Positions 32,575-44,039 of a stretch of DNA of 64,000 nt are shown in pieces. Under the pieces are notes generated by a model, which saw nothing but the letters and a program-made list of their open reading frames with translations, ran no database searches and was not told the origin of the DNA. The position numbers were made by a program, and so were the translations under genes. This stretch comes from Cardiobacterium hominis. GTDB taxonomy: Bacteria > Pseudomonadota > Gammaproteobacteria > Cardiobacteriales > Cardiobacteriaceae. Where the stretch lies: positions 341,001-405,000 of the forward strand of contig NZ_LR134365.1 in the NCBI RefSeq assembly GCF_900637305.1, given 5' to 3'. Each line of letters starts with the position of its first letter. Within the stretch, counting starts at the first letter, position 1.

Positions 32575-34824
32575 TTACCGCTTCAATTTAGCAAACGCAT
32601 CCGCCATGGCCGTGTTGGTCATTTTTTCTTGTTTCTGCGGCGGGCGTTTATCGCCGCGCGGGCGGTCTTTTTTACCGCTTGCCGTCGCATCGTCGTCAAG
32701 GCGCATGGTGAGGGCAATGCGTTTGCGTTCGGCATCGACTTCCAGCACTTTCACTTTCACGACGTCGCCCGCTTTGACGATGTCGCGCGGGTCTTGTACG
32801 TAGCGGTCGGCAAGGGCAGAGATGTGGACGAGGCCGTCCTGATGCACGCCGATATCGACAAATGCGCCGAAGTTGGCGACGTTGGAGACGACGCCTTCGA
32901 GGATCATGCCCGGTTGTAGGTCGCTGATTTCGTGGACGCCTTCGGCAAATGTCGCGGTCTGGAATTCGCCGCGCGGGTCGCGGCCGGGTTTTTCGAGTTC
33001 GGCGAGGATGTCCATGATGGTCGGCAGGCCGAATTGGGCGGTGGTGTAGTCGCTGGCTTTGATTTGTCGGATGTGTTCGCGGTTGCCGATGAGTTCGGCG
33101 GCGGCGAGGTGTTTGTCGGCGAGCATTTTGGCGACCACGGGGTAGGCTTCGGGGTGCACGGCGCTGGCGTCCAGCGGTTCGCTGCCGCCGTGGATGCGCA
33201 GGAAGCCGGCGGCTTGTTCATAGGTTTTTTCGCCGAGGCGCGGTACTTTTAACAGGGTTTTGCGGTTATCGAACGCGCCGTTTTGGTCGCGCCAGGCGAC
33301 GATGTTTTGTGCGAGCGTTTGGTTTAGACCGGAGATGCGGGCAAGCAGCGGCGCGGAGGCAGTGTTGACGTCCACGCCGACGGCGTTCACGCAGTCTTCG
33401 ACGACGGCGTCCAGCGATTTGGCGAGCTGGCTTTGGTTGACGTCGTGTTGGTATTGGCCGACGCCGATGGATTTGGGGTCGATTTTGACGAGTTCGGCGA
33501 GCGGGTCTTGCAGGCGGCGGGCGATGGAGACGGCGCCGCGCAGGGAGACGTCCAGCTCTGGGAATTCTTTGGCGGCGAGTTCGGAGGCGGAGTAGATGGA
33601 GGCGCCCGCCTCGCTGACGACGATTTTGTGCAGTCCCATGTCTGGCAGTGCCTTGATGAGTTCGCCCGCGAGTTTGTCGGTTTCGCGGCTGGCGGTGCCG
33701 TTGCCGATGGCGATGAGTTTGACGCCGTGCTGTTTGATGAGGCGGGCAAGGGTGGCGAGCGCGTTGTTTTCTTGGTGCAGGTAGACGATGGCGGTGTCGA
33801 GCAGTTTGCCGGTGTCATCAACGACGGCGCTTTTCACGCCGTTGCGGTAGCCGGGGTCAAGCCCCAAGGTGGTGAGGCGGCCGGCGGGCGCGGCGAGCAG
33901 CAGGTCTTTGAGGTTGCGCGCAAAGACGGTGATGGCGTCGTTGTCGGCGGCTTCTTTAAGGCGGTTCAGCGCGTCCAGCTCCAGCGAGAGGTAGATTTTG
34001 GCGCGCCAGGCGAGGCGGACGCTGTCGCGCAGCCATTTGTGTTCGCCGATGCGGTAGTGCGCGGCGATGGTTTGTTCGTAGGCGCTGGCTTCGGTCGCAG
34101 GTGTTTCGTCCGGCTGGTATTTGAGGGCGAGTTGCAGCACGCCTTCGTTGCGCCCGCGCAGTACGGCGAGAGCGCGGTGGCTCGGCATGGCGCGGATGGC
34201 TTCGCGGTGGTCGAAGTAGTCTTTGTATTTTTCGCCTTCGCTTTCTTTGCCTTCGATGACTTGCGCGTGCAATTCGCCTTCTGCCCACAGTTTTTCACGC
34301 AGGGCGCCGATGAGTTCGGCGTTTTCGGCAAACTGTTCCATCAGGATGGCGCGCGCGCCGTCCAGCGCGGCTTTGGCGTCGGGGACGTTGTCGTTGGTGT
34401 AAGCGGCGGCGAGGGTTTCGATGTCTTGCGGCTGGTCGGCGAGGAGGGTGTCGGCGAGTGGTTGCAGGCCGTGCTCGCGGGCGATTTGTGCTTTGGTGCG
34501 GCGCTTGGGTTTGTAGGGCAGGTATAAGTCTTCCAACGCGGTTTTATTGTCGGCGGCGGCGATGGCGGCGCGCAGTTCTTCGGTGAGTTTTCCTTGTTCT
34601 TCAATGCTGTTCAGCACGGTTTCTTTGCGCGCTTCCAGCTCGCGCAGGTATTGCAGGCGCTCGGCGAGGGTGCGCAGTTGTGTGTCGTCCAGCCCGCCGG
34701 TCGCTTCTTTGCGGTAACGGGCGATGAAGGGGACGGTCGCGCCGTCGTCCAGGAGGTCAATAGCGGCGGTGATTTGTGCGGCGCTGGCGGCGAGTTCGGT
34801 GGCGAGGATTTGGGTGATGTTCAT
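32575..34824 (-). CDS. tex: Tex transcription accessory protein (S1 RNA-binding)
   Basis: 749 residues. The N-terminal Tex helical region contains [15 protein letters not shown]. It is followed by the YqgF-like RNase H fold ([16 protein letters not shown]), helix-hairpin-helix repeats ([16 protein letters not shown]) and the S1 domain ([31 protein letters not shown]) near residues 640-710. The tail is Lys/Arg-rich. It acts in transcription and RNA metabolism in the cytoplasm. The start [14 protein letters not shown] matches family N-termini. It is divergent from bioB. Length is normal. Confidence 0.95.
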   Translation of the reverse strand: MNITQILATELAASAAQITAAIDLLDDGATVPFIARYRKEATGGLDDTQLRTLAERLQYLRELEARKETVLNSIEEQGKLTEELRAAIAAADNKTALEDLYLPYKPKRRTKAQIAREHGLQPLADTLLADQPQDIETLAAAYTNDNVPDAKAALDGARAILMEQFAENAELIGALREKLWAEGELHAQVIEGKESEGEKYKDYFDHREAIRAMPSHRALAVLRGRNEGVLQLALKYQPDETPATEASAYEQTIAAHYRIGEHKWLRDSVRLAWRAKIYLSLELDALNRLKEAADNDAITVFARNLKDLLLAAPAGRLTTLGLDPGYRNGVKSAVVDDTGKLLDTAIVYLHQENNALATLARLIKQHGVKLIAIGNGTASRETDKLAGELIKALPDMGLHKIVVSEAGASIYSASELAAKEFPELDVSLRGAVSIARRLQDPLAELVKIDPKSIGVGQYQHDVNQSQLAKSLDAVVEDCVNAVGVDVNTASAPLLARISGLNQTLAQNIVAWRDQNGAFDNRKTLLKVPRLGEKTYEQAAGFLRIHGGSEPLDASAVHPEAYPVVAKMLADKHLAAAELIGNREHIRQIKASDYTTAQFGLPTIMDILAELEKPGRDPRGEFQTATFAEGVHEISDLQPGMILEGVVSNVANFGAFVDIGVHQDGLVHISALADRYVQDPRDIVKAGDVVKVKVLEVDAERKRIALTMRLDDDATASGKKDRPRGDKRPPQKQEKMTNTAMADAFAKLKR

Positions 34825-34920
34825 GGGGTTCCTTTTCCAGTCAGAAAAATCGTCTATGGGGCGATAAAAAATCAGGGGCGGCATTGTACACTTTGCACCC
34901 CTTCACCTCATGGCACCCCA

Positions 34921-35937
34921 ATGACCCACTGGACCCTCGCCCAGGCGCAAGCCCTCTACGACCTGCCCTTCATGGAATTGCTCTACCAGGCGCAAACCGT
35001 ACACCGCGCGCACCACGACCCGCAACAAATCCAAATCAGCACCCTGCTATCCATCAAAACCGGCGCCTGCCCGGAAGACTGCAAATACTGCCCGCAAAGC
35101 GCGCGTTACCACACCGGTGTCGCCCGCGAAGCGCTGTTGAAAATCGACGAAATCACGGCCGCCGCCGAACGCGCGCGCGAACAGGGCGCGACCCGCTTCT
35201 GCATGGGTGCGGCATGGCGTGACCCCAAAGAAAAAGACATGCCGTATCTCGTTGAAGTCGTGCGGCGGGTGAAAGCGCTGGGGCTCGAAACCTGCATGAC
35301 CCTCGGCATGCTCGATGAAACCAAGGCGCAGACGCTTGCCGATGCGGGGCTGGACTACTACAACCACAACCTCGACACCAGCCGCCGCTACTACGGCGAA
35401 ATCATCACCACCCGCAACTACGACGACCGCCTGCACACCCTGCAACACGTGCGCAACGCCGGCATGAAAATCTGCTCCGGCGGCATCCTCGGCATGGGCG
35501 AAGGCGAAGACGACCGCCTCGCCATGCTGGTCGAACTCGCCAACCTCGACCCGCCGCCGGAAAGCGTGCCGATTAACCAGCTGGTGCGCGTCAAAGGCAC
35601 GCCGCTGGCGCAGGCGGACGACCTCGAACCCTTCGACTTCATCCGCGTCATCGCCGTCGCCCGCATCCTCATGCCGAAATCGGCGGTGCGCCTCTCCGCC
35701 GGGCGGGAAAGCATGAACGAACAAATGCAGGCGCTGTGCTTCATGGCGGGCGCCAACTCCATCTTCTACGGCTGCAAACTGCTGACCACCCCCAACCCCG
35801 AAGAAGACCGCGACGCCGCCCTCTTCGCCAAACTCGACCTCAACCCGCAAATGCGCGCAGCAGCAGAACCCGCACCACCAACCGCCGCCGTCGGCATGTA
35901 CTACCCGCAGAAAAAAGCGGCGGTTAGCGACGCATAA
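34921..35937 (+). CDS. bioB: Biotin synthase
   Basis: A 338-residue radical SAM enzyme that inserts sulfur into dethiobiotin. The CxxxCxxC cluster motif is Cys50, Cys54 and Cys57 ([12 protein letters not shown]). The YYNHNLDTS motif and GGILGMGE are present, as in the family. The start [10 protein letters not shown] was chosen by family alignment. No other bio gene is in the window; hemW follows after 38 bases. Confidence 0.96.
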   Translation: MTHWTLAQAQALYDLPFMELLYQAQTVHRAHHDPQQIQISTLLSIKTGACPEDCKYCPQSARYHTGVAREALLKIDEITAAAERAREQGATRFCMGAAWRDPKEKDMPYLVEVVRRVKALGLETCMTLGMLDETKAQTLADAGLDYYNHNLDTSRRYYGEIITTRNYDDRLHTLQHVRNAGMKICSGGILGMGEGEDDRLAMLVELANLDPPPESVPINQLVRVKGTPLAQADDLEPFDFIRVIAVARILMPKSAVRLSAGRESMNEQMQALCFMAGANSIFYGCKLLTTPNPEEDRDAALFAKLDLNPQMRAAAEPAPPTAAVGMYYPQKKAAVSDA

Positions 35938-35975
35938 CCTGCCCTGCCCGGCTCGCCACGACAAACGACGCTCCC

Positions 35976-37106
35976 ATGCCCATCCCGCAAAGCCTCTACA
36001 TCCACATCCCCTGGTGCGTGCGCAAATGCCCGTACTGCGACTTCAACTCGCACGCGCTGCGCGGCGCCATTGACGAAGCAGGTTACGTCCGGCACCTCCT
36101 CGCTGACCTCGCGCACGACCTCGACCCGCGCCCGATAGAAAGCATCTTCATCGGCGGCGGCACACCGAGCCTCTTTAGCGCCGCAGCCATCGCCGCGCTG
36201 CTGGACGGCATCAACCGGCAAAGCCCGCTACCAGACACTTGCGAAATCACCCTGGAGGCCAACCCTGGCACCTTCGAACAGGCCAAATTCGCCGACTACC
36301 GCGCCGCAGGCGTCAATCGCCTGTCCATCGGCGTGCAGAGCTTCGACGCGGCGCAACTGCACGCGCTCGGCCGCATCCACAACCGCGACGAAGCCATCCG
36401 CGCCGTCGCCATCGCCGAAAAAGCGGGCTTTCAGCGCATCAATCTGGACCTGATGTTCGCTCTGCCCGGACAGGACGTCGCGGGTGCGCTTGCCGACCTC
36501 CGCCAAGCCACCGCGCTCGCCCCGGAGCACATCAGCTGGTACCAGCTCACGCTCGAACCAAACACCGCCTTCTACGCCAACCCGCCCGCACTGCCGGACA
36601 GCGACACACAAATCGACATCTACGAAGCGGGCAGCGCGCACCTCAGCGCGCATGGCTACCGCCAATACGAAACCTCCGCCTGGCGCGCGGGCGCCCCCTG
36701 CCGCCATAACCTCAACTACTGGCAATACGGCGACTACCTCGGCATTGGCGCAGGCGCGCACGGCAAACAGACGCGCGACGGCGTGATTAGCCGCAGCAGC
36801 AAATACCGCGCGCCGGGGGCGTACCAAAAAGCGGCGGGCAACGGCGAAAACCCCTACCGCGACCAGCGCTTCACCGTGCCGCGCGACGAACAACCCTTTG
36901 AAATCATGATGAACGCCCTGCGCCTCAAAGACGGCATCCCGACCGCTTACCTGCACGAGCGCAGCGCCCTCACCCTGGATGACCTGCGCCCGACGCTCGC
37001 ACGCCTCATCGCGCAAGGCCTCATCGACCCCGCTATCGAGCAGCGCCTGAAAACCACCGAACGCGGCTTCGCCCTGCTCAATAACGTGCTGGATGCGTTT
37101 CTGTAA
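35976..37106 (+). CDS. hemW: Heme chaperone HemW (radical SAM, HemN-like)
   Basis: 376 residues. CxxxCxxC at Cys14, Cys18 and Cys21 (WCVRKCPYCDFNSH), then IFIGGGTPS and GVQSFD as in radical SAM/HemN proteins. The short form without the extra HemN N-terminal region fits HemW, which inserts heme into respiratory enzymes. The C-terminal HemN domain is complete. Older annotations call it coproporphyrinogen III oxidase-like; that activity is unlikely. Confidence 0.92.
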   Translation: MPIPQSLYIHIPWCVRKCPYCDFNSHALRGAIDEAGYVRHLLADLAHDLDPRPIESIFIGGGTPSLFSAAAIAALLDGINRQSPLPDTCEITLEANPGTFEQAKFADYRAAGVNRLSIGVQSFDAAQLHALGRIHNRDEAIRAVAIAEKAGFQRINLDLMFALPGQDVAGALADLRQATALAPEHISWYQLTLEPNTAFYANPPALPDSDTQIDIYEAGSAHLSAHGYRQYETSAWRAGAPCRHNLNYWQYGDYLGIGAGAHGKQTRDGVISRSSKYRAPGAYQKAAGNGENPYRDQRFTVPRDEQPFEIMMNALRLKDGIPTAYLHERSALTLDDLRPTLARLIAQGLIDPAIEQRLKTTERGFALLNNVLDAFL

Positions 37107-37382
37107 AACACGCGCCCGCCTGTGATTTTTCACTTTCTTTTTTGTGTTTTTGAGTGAATGTGCACGCTTTTTTCTTTTTCGCGGTTGATTGTAACGTCGA
37201 GTTAATGCATGATGCAGTTAAGGTCGCTTCAGCCTTTGCATGAAGTGACTGTGGGGGTGTCTTCTGCCATGCGGTTCTGACCCCGTCCGTTTCCCAGACC
37301 GCATCGCTTTCGGCATTCCCGCGCGGGGAATGCCGCCTGTTTGCCGCTTTCTCCGCCTCAATTTCAGTTTTCGGGAGGAAGT
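37107..37382 (+). promoter_or_regulatory. Structured leader of the nhaC-sox operon
   Basis: A 276-base region with no gene. Two hairpins lie in its last 120 bases. The first is 37269-37304 (ATGCGGTTCTG pairing CAGACCGCAT, with one bulge). The second is 37311-37335, a perfect 10-bp stem CGGCATTCCC / GGGAATGCCG with loop GCGCG. The nhaC ribosome binding site GGGAGGAAG lies 50 bases further on. There is no T run. I cannot match it to a riboswitch class I know; a cis-acting RNA or operator is possible. Confidence 0.45.
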
Positions 37383-38849
37383 ATGTTCAGTCAATTCAAA
37401 AACCGCGAAAGTTATCCGTTCTGGTTTGAGATGGCGCCGCTCTTGCTGACGGTCGCTTTGCTCATGGTGCAGTTCTTCGTTTTCAAGGATTACACGCCGC
37501 ACGTACCGCTGGTCATCGGCATTTGTATCACCGGCATGTTTATGGCGCTCAAGGGGCGCAAATGGGCAGGCATGGAGAAGCATATGTACCGCGTGATGAA
37601 GGTCGCGCTGCCCACCACGGTGATTATTCTCTGCGTCGGCATGATGATTGCCGCTTCCATCGCCGCCGGCACGGTGCAGACGGTGCTGGTGTATGGGCTG
37701 TCGATTTTGAAGCCGACGGTGTTTCTGCCCGCAACCTGCATTTTGACGACGGTGGTCTCGCTCGCCACCGGGACTTCCTGGGGTACGGTCGGCACGGTCG
37801 GCCTTGCCATGGTCGGCATCGGTGAGGCGCTCGGCGTGCCGATGCACTGGACGGTCGGCGCGATTTGTTCGGGCTCGTTTTTCGGCGACAAGATGTCGCC
37901 GCTGTCGGATACGACGAATTTGTCGCCCGCGGTCGCGGGCACCGATATTTGGTCGCATATCAAGGCGATGCTGCCCAATACGATTCCCGCGTATGCGATT
38001 ACTATCGTGGTGTACGCGCTGGTGAGTCTGCATTATGGCGGTGATGCGGGCGAGGGGTCGCTTGCCACGCGCGAGCTGTTCCGCCAGTTGATGATGGATC
38101 ATTTCAGGATTGGCTGGATTACGCTGATTCCGGCGGCGGTGGTCATTTTCATGGGTTTCCGCAAGTATTCGGTGATGGGGACGCTTTGCACCGGGATTTT
38201 TCTCGCGGTGCTGCTCGCCGTGGTTTATCAGGGCGTGAAGTTGAGCGCGGTCTCGGATATTTTGATGAACGGCTTTAAGGCGCACACCGGGCAGGAGGCG
38301 ATGGACAAGCTTCTGTCCAAGGGCGGGATTATGTCGATGACCTGGGTGATTACGATGATGATGCTCTCGCTCGCCTTCGTCGGCTGTCTGGAGGCCTACG
38401 GCACCTTCCGCGCGATCCTCGCCAAGCTCAATGTGTTGATTCGTTCGCGTTTTTCGCTGGTGGCGACCGCAGCCAGCGCGGTGCTGATTGTCGGGCTGGT
38501 CGCGGGCGAGATTTATACGTCGCTGGTGTTGCCCGGCCGCCTGATGAAGGGCAAGTTCGCCGAGATGGGCTACGACCGCGCCATTTTGTCGCGCACACTG
38601 GAGGATTGGGGCACGCTGGTCTCGCCGCTGATTCCCTGGAATAACGGCGGCGCGTTCGTCACCGCCACCCTCGGCCTGAGTACGTTTATTTATGCGCCGT
38701 TCGCTCTGTTCTGCTGGCTGTCGCCGCTGATTGGCCTGATTTATGCGGCGCTGGGCTGGTTTACGCCGAAAGACCCGCGCGGCCCGCAAACCCTCGCCGA
38801 TGAGAACATGGAAGAAATCGCCGACGAAGTTGATGATTACATGGTATGA
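37383..38849 (+). CDS. NhaC-family Na+/H+ antiporter-like transporter
   Basis: 488 residues with about eleven to twelve transmembrane helices. NhaC-type signatures include [40 protein letters not shown] and [12 protein letters not shown]. The start MFSQFKN has a strong GGGAGGAAG ribosome binding site. The stop is followed after 11 bases by soxB, so it is the first gene of the sarcosine oxidase operon. Its substrate may therefore be an organic solute exchanged with Na+ or H+, rather than only Na+/H+; this is inference from context. Confidence 0.85.
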   Translation: MFSQFKNRESYPFWFEMAPLLLTVALLMVQFFVFKDYTPHVPLVIGICITGMFMALKGRKWAGMEKHMYRVMKVALPTTVIILCVGMMIAASIAAGTVQTVLVYGLSILKPTVFLPATCILTTVVSLATGTSWGTVGTVGLAMVGIGEALGVPMHWTVGAICSGSFFGDKMSPLSDTTNLSPAVAGTDIWSHIKAMLPNTIPAYAITIVVYALVSLHYGGDAGEGSLATRELFRQLMMDHFRIGWITLIPAAVVIFMGFRKYSVMGTLCTGIFLAVLLAVVYQGVKLSAVSDILMNGFKAHTGQEAMDKLLSKGGIMSMTWVITMMMLSLAFVGCLEAYGTFRAILAKLNVLIRSRFSLVATAASAVLIVGLVAGEIYTSLVLPGRLMKGKFAEMGYDRAILSRTLEDWGTLVSPLIPWNNGGAFVTATLGLSTFIYAPFALFCWLSPLIGLIYAALGWFTPKDPRGPQTLADENMEEIADEVDDYMV

Positions 38850-38860
38850 GCGGAGGGGTT

Positions 38861-40117
38861 ATGCACACTGAACGTTATTCCTGGTGGAGTCTTTTCAAAC
38901 ACGGCCTGCGCCACAACCGCGACTGGCAACCCGCCTACCGCCGCGCGACACTTGCCGACAGCTACGACGTCATCATCATCGGCGGCGGCGGCCACGGCCT
39001 TGCCACCGCCTACTATCTGGCGAAAGAACACCGCCCCGGCCGCATTGCCGTCCTCGAACGCGGCTGGCTTGGCGGCGGCAACACCGCGCGCAACACCACC
39101 ATCGTCCGCTCTAATTATCTTTGGAGCGAAGCGGCCGCGCTGTTTGAACACTCGCTGCGGCTGTGGGAAGGGCTGACTGCCGATCTTAATTTCAACGTGC
39201 TTTTCAGCCAGCGCGGCGTCTATAACCTCGGCCACACCCTGCAGGACATGCGCGACATCGAACGCCGCGCCAACGCCAACATCCTGCAAGGGGTGGACGT
39301 CGAAGTGGTCGATGCCAAGACCCTGCAAGAACGCATCCCGCTGCTTGATTGCTCTAGCCGCGCCCGTTACCCGGTGATGGGGGCGAGCTTCCAACCGCGC
39401 GGCGGCATCGCCCACCACGACGCGGTGGCGCGCGGCTTTGCCCGCGCCGCCAGCAACCTCGGCGTGGATTTGGTTGAAAACTGCGAAGTAACCGGGCTGG
39501 ACATCGAAGGCGGACGTATCCGCGGCGTGCAAACCTCGCAAGGCTACGTCAAAGCCGACCGCGTCGGCTGCGTCGTCGCCGGCCATTCCGGCGTATTGGC
39601 AGGCATGGCGGGCTTGCGCCTGCCGCTGGAAAGCCACCCGCTGCAAGCGTTTGTCTCCGAATCCATGACCCGCTCCATAGACAGCGTCATCATGTCCAAC
39701 GCCGTGCATGGCTACATCAGCCAGTCCGACAAAGGCGAATACGTCATCGGCGCCGGCATCGACAGCTACACCGGCTACGGCCAGCGCGGCAGCGAACACA
39801 TCATCGAGCACACCGCCGCTGCCATCGTCGAAATGTTCCCCTCGCTCTCACGCGTGCGCATGAACCGCCAATGGGGCGGCATCGTCGATACCACTCCGGA
39901 CGCCAGCCCCATCATCGGCAAAACGCCGATAGAAGGCTTCTACCTCAACTGCGGCTGGGGCACCGGCGGCTTCAAGGCCACCCCCGGCTCCGGCCACGTC
40001 TTCGCCCACACCATCGCCCACGACGAACCACACCCGCTCGCCCGCCCCTTTGCGCTCGCGCGCTTCAGTAGCGGTCATCTGATAGACGAACACGGCGCCG
40101 CCGCCGTTGCCCACTAG
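38861..40117 (+). CDS. soxB: Sarcosine oxidase beta subunit
   Basis: 418 residues. FAD-binding [21 protein letters not shown] lies near the N-terminus, and the segment [12 protein letters not shown] contains the histidine region that binds covalent FMN in the family. It ends with [16 protein letters not shown], typical of SoxB. The heterotetrameric enzyme oxidises sarcosine to glycine, H2O2 and 5,10-methylene-THF. An earlier in-frame ATG overlaps the nhaC stop; I prefer the ATG with GGAGGGG upstream. The gene order soxB-soxD-soxA-soxG is the usual one. Confidence 0.95.
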   Translation: MHTERYSWWSLFKHGLRHNRDWQPAYRRATLADSYDVIIIGGGGHGLATAYYLAKEHRPGRIAVLERGWLGGGNTARNTTIVRSNYLWSEAAALFEHSLRLWEGLTADLNFNVLFSQRGVYNLGHTLQDMRDIERRANANILQGVDVEVVDAKTLQERIPLLDCSSRARYPVMGASFQPRGGIAHHDAVARGFARAASNLGVDLVENCEVTGLDIEGGRIRGVQTSQGYVKADRVGCVVAGHSGVLAGMAGLRLPLESHPLQAFVSESMTRSIDSVIMSNAVHGYISQSDKGEYVIGAGIDSYTGYGQRGSEHIIEHTAAAIVEMFPSLSRVRMNRQWGGIVDTTPDASPIIGKTPIEGFYLNCGWGTGGFKATPGSGHVFAHTIAHDEPHPLARPFALARFSSGHLIDEHGAAAVAH

Positions 40118-40126
40118 GAGAGAACC

Positions 40127-40420
40127 ATGCTTGCCATCTACTGCCCGCACTGCGCGGACACCCGCAACGAAAGCGAATACCACCATGCCGGCGAAGCCTT
40201 CATCGTCCGCCCGGCAAACCCCGACACCATCAGCGACGAAGCCTGGGGCGACTACCTCTTTCACCGCAAAAACCCCAAAGGCTGGGTCTGGGAACAATGG
40301 ATACACGGCGCCGGCTGCCGCAAAGTGCTGGTCGTCAAACGCCACAACGTCACCAACGCCATCGCCGCCAGCTACACCCTAAACGAAGCCAAACGCGCCT
40401 GGCGCGAGGAGGAAGCATGA
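40127..40420 (+). CDS. soxD: Sarcosine oxidase delta subunit
   Basis: 97 residues. The zinc site cysteines are visible: IYCPHC at the start and the later HGAGCRKVL. Typical motifs are WGDYLFHRKNPKGWVWEQW. It stabilises the alpha/beta complex. The stop overlaps the soxA start (ATGA). Confidence 0.95.
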   Translation: MLAIYCPHCADTRNESEYHHAGEAFIVRPANPDTISDEAWGDYLFHRKNPKGWVWEQWIHGAGCRKVLVVKRHNVTNAIAASYTLNEAKRAWREEEA

Positions 40421-43416
40421 GCGCCCGCCGCATCCACAAACCCGGCATCCGCGTCGATGCCAGCCAGCCCGTTACCTTCCAGTGGAACGGGCAAACCTGC
40501 CAAGGCCTTGCGGGCGACACCCTCGCCGCGGCGCTGCTTGCCAACGGCGTGCGCGTCGTCGGGCAAAGCTACAAATACGGGCGGCCGCGCGGCATCCTCG
40601 CCGCGGGCTGCGAAGAGCCGAACGCCCTCGTCCAGCTCGAAGACGGCGGCCATGCCACCCCCAACCAGAAAGCGACGCAAGTCGAACTCTACCCCGGCCT
40701 GAAAGCGCGCAGCAGCGCCATCCGGCGCAGCAAAAGCCTCATCGGTCGCCTGGCGCAGCGCTACATGCCGCCCGGCTTCTACAGCAAAACCTTCAAATGG
40801 CCGCAAAGCCTGTGGCCGCGCTACGAAAACGCCATCCGCGCCCTGGCCGGCTTTGGCGACGCACCTCGTAGCGCCGATCGCGAATGGTACGACCACCTGC
40901 ACCACCACGTAGACGTGCTGGTCATCGGCGGCGGCCTCTGCGGACTGCTCGCCGCCGAAGCCAGCGCGCGTGCCGGCCTAAAAACCCTGCTCGTTGACGA
41001 ACAAAACGAACCCGGCGGCTGGCTGATGAGCGAAGCGCAAACCCGCTTCGACGACCAGCCCGCGCACGAATACCGCGCCGCGCTGCTTGCCCGCATCAAT
41101 ACGCTGCCCAACCTTGAAATCCTCTCGCGTTGCGCCGCCGTCGCCGTGCACGACCACAACTACGTGCAAGCGCTCGAACAAAAACAAGACCACCTGCCGC
41201 CTGCCGCCCGCGACCCCGACCAGCCACGCCAGCGCCTGCACAAAATCCGCGCGCGACAAATCCTGCTCGCCAACGGCGGCATCGACCGCCCGCTCGTCTA
41301 TGGCAACAACGACCTGCCCGGCGTCATGACCCTCGCCGCTGGCCAAACCTACCTCAACCGCTACGGCGTCCTCCCCGGCGAGAGCGTCCTCATCTGCGGC
41401 AGCCACGACGGCATCTACCACACCGCCGCCGACTACGCCGCCGCTGGCGCAAGCGTCACCGTCGCCGACATCCGCGCTGATGCCAAAGCACCTGCCGGAC
41501 TTGCTGCCAATATCACCGTCCTGCCCGGCTACCACATCGCCGCAGTGCGCGGTCGCCAACAGGTCGAAGGCGCGCGCCTCTACCATCCCGGTAGCGGCGA
41601 AGCACGCGACATCGCCGTCGAAACCGTCCTCAGCAGCGGCGGTCTCAGCCCCAGCGTCCACCTCTACTGCCACGACACCCGCCGCCCCGACTGGAACGAA
41701 AGCGCACACGCCTTCACCGTACCGGACGACTACAGCCAAAGCCGCGACGGCATCGCCGGCATCGGCGCCGTCACCGGCCACTACCGCTGGACAGACGCGC
41801 TGGCACAAACCGCAGCCACCACCCGCGCCGCCCTCGCCGCACTCGGTGCGAGCGGCGACATCACCCTGCCGCGCATAGATGAGCCCCTAGAGACCAACCC
41901 GCCCGCCTTCATCGTCCGCCTACAAGACGGCAAGCCCGAAGGCACCGGCGCCAAAGCCTTCGTCGATTACCAAAACGACGTAACCGCTGCCGACATCGCC
42001 ATCGCCGTGTCCGAAAACTACCAACACATCGAACACGTCAAACGCTACACCGCCTTCGGCTTCGGCACCGACCAGGGCAAACTGACCAGCGTCAACAGCA
42101 TCCACCTCACCGCCGCCGCGCTCGGCGTCTCGCCCGCCGCGGTCAGCACCACCACCTACCGCCCGCCGTGGACACCCGTAACCTTCGGCGCACTCGCCGG
42201 CTACCGCCAGGGCAACACCTTCGAGCCGGAGCGCACCACCGCCCTGCACCCCTCGCACCAAGCGCGCGCTGCGGCAATGGAAGCCGTCGGCCAATGGTGG
42301 CGGCCGTGGTACTTCCCGCAGGCGGGCGAAGACCTGCACGCCGCCGTCGCCCGCGAAACCGCCGCGGTGCGCAGCCACGCAGGCGCGATAGATGCCAGCA
42401 CCCTCGGCAAAATCCAAATCGACGGCAAAGACGCGCGCGAATTCCTAAACCGCGTCTATAGCAACGCCTGGAGCAAACTCGAACCCGGCAAATGCCGCTA
42501 CGGCCTGATGCTGGATGAGAACGGCATGGTGATGGATGACGGCGTCACCGCCTGCATCCACGACAACCAGTTCTACATGACCACCACCACCGGCGGCGCG
42601 GCGCGCGTCCTCGACTGGCTCGAACGCTGGCACCAAATCGAATGGCCGGAGCTGGACGTCTGGCTGACCTCCGTTACCGACCACTGGGCGACCATCGCCG
42701 TTGTCGGGCCAGAGTCGCGCGCCATCCTGCAAAGCCTTTGTGATGACATCGACTTTGACCGCGACGCCTTCAAATTCATGGAATGGCGGGCGGGTACCGT
42801 CGCCGGCATCGCCGCGCGCGTCTTCCGCATCAGCTTCTCCGGCGAACTCGCCTACGAAATCAACGTTGCCGCCGGCTACGGCCGCCACATCTGGGAAGCC
42901 GTGATGGCAGCGGGCGCTGTCCCCTACGGCACCGAAACCATGCACGTCCTGCGCGCCGAAAAAGGCTTCATCATCGTCGGCCAAGACACCGATGCCACCC
43001 AAACCCCGTTTGACCTCGGCATGCCGTGGGCAGTGAACCTGAAAAAACCCTACAGCTTCCTCGGACAGCGCTCACTCGCGCGCAGCGACACCGCGCGCGC
43101 AGGACGCAAACAACTGGTGGGACTGCTCGCCGCCGACCCGCACACCGTCCTGCCCGAAGGCGCGCAAATCATCGCCACAGCCGACCCCGCCGTGCCGCGC
43201 GCCGGCAGCGACGACCCGCCGGTGGCAAGCCTCGGCTACATCACATCCAGCTACCACAGCGTCGCCCTCGGCCGCAGCATCGCCCTGGCAAACATCGAAA
43301 ACGGCGCGGCACGCCAAGGCGAAACCGTCTATGCCTTTGCCCACGGCAAAACCTACGCCGCCACCATCAGCAGCACCAACTTCGTTGACCCCGCCGGAGA
43401 ACGCCAAAATGCCTGA
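40417..43416 (+). CDS. soxA: Sarcosine oxidase alpha subunit
   Basis: 999 residues. The N-terminal region VTFQWNGQTCQGLAGDTLAAALLANG is a 2Fe-2S-like fold without the cluster. It is followed by an NAD-binding Rossmann domain (VLVIGGGLCGLLAAE) and the C-terminal THF-binding aminomethyltransferase-like domain from about residue 600 (DASTLGKIQIDGKDAREFLNRV). The start MSARRIHKPGIRV is set by the overlap with soxD and by a GAGGAGG ribosome binding site. Length is normal for the family. Confidence 0.96.
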   Translation: MSARRIHKPGIRVDASQPVTFQWNGQTCQGLAGDTLAAALLANGVRVVGQSYKYGRPRGILAAGCEEPNALVQLEDGGHATPNQKATQVELYPGLKARSSAIRRSKSLIGRLAQRYMPPGFYSKTFKWPQSLWPRYENAIRALAGFGDAPRSADREWYDHLHHHVDVLVIGGGLCGLLAAEASARAGLKTLLVDEQNEPGGWLMSEAQTRFDDQPAHEYRAALLARINTLPNLEILSRCAAVAVHDHNYVQALEQKQDHLPPAARDPDQPRQRLHKIRARQILLANGGIDRPLVYGNNDLPGVMTLAAGQTYLNRYGVLPGESVLICGSHDGIYHTAADYAAAGASVTVADIRADAKAPAGLAANITVLPGYHIAAVRGRQQVEGARLYHPGSGEARDIAVETVLSSGGLSPSVHLYCHDTRRPDWNESAHAFTVPDDYSQSRDGIAGIGAVTGHYRWTDALAQTAATTRAALAALGASGDITLPRIDEPLETNPPAFIVRLQDGKPEGTGAKAFVDYQNDVTAADIAIAVSENYQHIEHVKRYTAFGFGTDQGKLTSVNSIHLTAAALGVSPAAVSTTTYRPPWTPVTFGALAGYRQGNTFEPERTTALHPSHQARAAAMEAVGQWWRPWYFPQAGEDLHAAVARETAAVRSHAGAIDASTLGKIQIDGKDAREFLNRVYSNAWSKLEPGKCRYGLMLDENGMVMDDGVTACIHDNQFYMTTTTGGAARVLDWLERWHQIEWPELDVWLTSVTDHWATIAVVGPESRAILQSLCDDIDFDRDAFKFMEWRAGTVAGIAARVFRISFSGELAYEINVAAGYGRHIWEAVMAAGAVPYGTETMHVLRAEKGFIIVGQDTDATQTPFDLGMPWAVNLKKPYSFLGQRSLARSDTARAGRKQLVGLLAADPHTVLPEGAQIIATADPAVPRAGSDDPPVASLGYITSSYHSVALGRSIALANIENGAARQGETVYAFAHGKTYAATISSTNFVDPAGERQNA

Positions 43417-43996
43417 CATCACCTGGGAAACCCCGCTCGCGCGCCAACTCGCCGCCCACCCCGCGCCCAACGGCGCGGCGGGCATCAGCGCCAGCGAATG
43501 GCCACAAAGCGCCATCCACATCCTGCGCGGCAAAGCAGACGACAGCGCCTACCTCGCCGCCGTCGAAAACGCGCTTGGCGTCGCCCTGCCAACCGCACCA
43601 CGACAAAGCGCCGCAAAAGACGCGCTCACCATCCTGCGCCTCTCGCCGGACGAATGGCTGCTAAAAAACCCGTGGCAGGACAAAACCGCACTTGCCACCC
43701 GCTTGCAACGCGCACTAGCTAACCAACACGCACAACTCGTTGACAACAGCGGCGGCTACACCGGGCTGGAACTGCACGGCGAGGCGGTCGAAACCGTGCT
43801 GCGCCACCTCACCCCGTACCCGGTCGAGAACCTCGCCGCCGGCGAAGTCATCGGCACCGTGATGGAGGCCGCGCACATCATCCTGCACAAACACGGCGCC
43901 ACGCACTACAGCCTCATCATCCGCCGCAGCTTCGCCGACTACGTCTGGAAACTGCTCGAAAAAGCGAGCCGCCCCTACGGACTCGCCGTCGCGTAA
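43409..43996 (+). CDS. soxG: Sarcosine oxidase gamma subunit
   Basis: 195 residues of the SoxG/GcvT-like fold: LRLSPDEWLL, then NSGGYTGLELHGEAVETVLRHLTPYPVE and the C-terminal HYSLIIRRSFADYVWKLLEKAS. It completes the four-subunit enzyme. The start MPDITWETP overlaps the soxA end by eight bases. Confidence 0.93.
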   Translation: MPDITWETPLARQLAAHPAPNGAAGISASEWPQSAIHILRGKADDSAYLAAVENALGVALPTAPRQSAAKDALTILRLSPDEWLLKNPWQDKTALATRLQRALANQHAQLVDNSGGYTGLELHGEAVETVLRHLTPYPVENLAAGEVIGTVMEAAHIILHKHGATHYSLIIRRSFADYVWKLLEKASRPYGLAVA

Positions 43997-44039
43997 AAAT
44001 GCCCACACCCTATCCAAACGCCCCCGTGGTCGGGTTCCC

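Noticed and set aside
32495-32919. Small plus-strand frames opposite the 3' part of tex
   Set aside because: They mirror tex codons and have no independent features.
37107-37382. Glycine riboswitch upstream of the sarcosine operon
   Set aside because: The conserved glycine aptamer core could not be found; only two simple hairpins are seen.
37218-38789. A 523-codon minus-strand frame opposite nhaC
   Set aside because: Arg/His/Gln-rich shadow without domains; nhaC is well supported.
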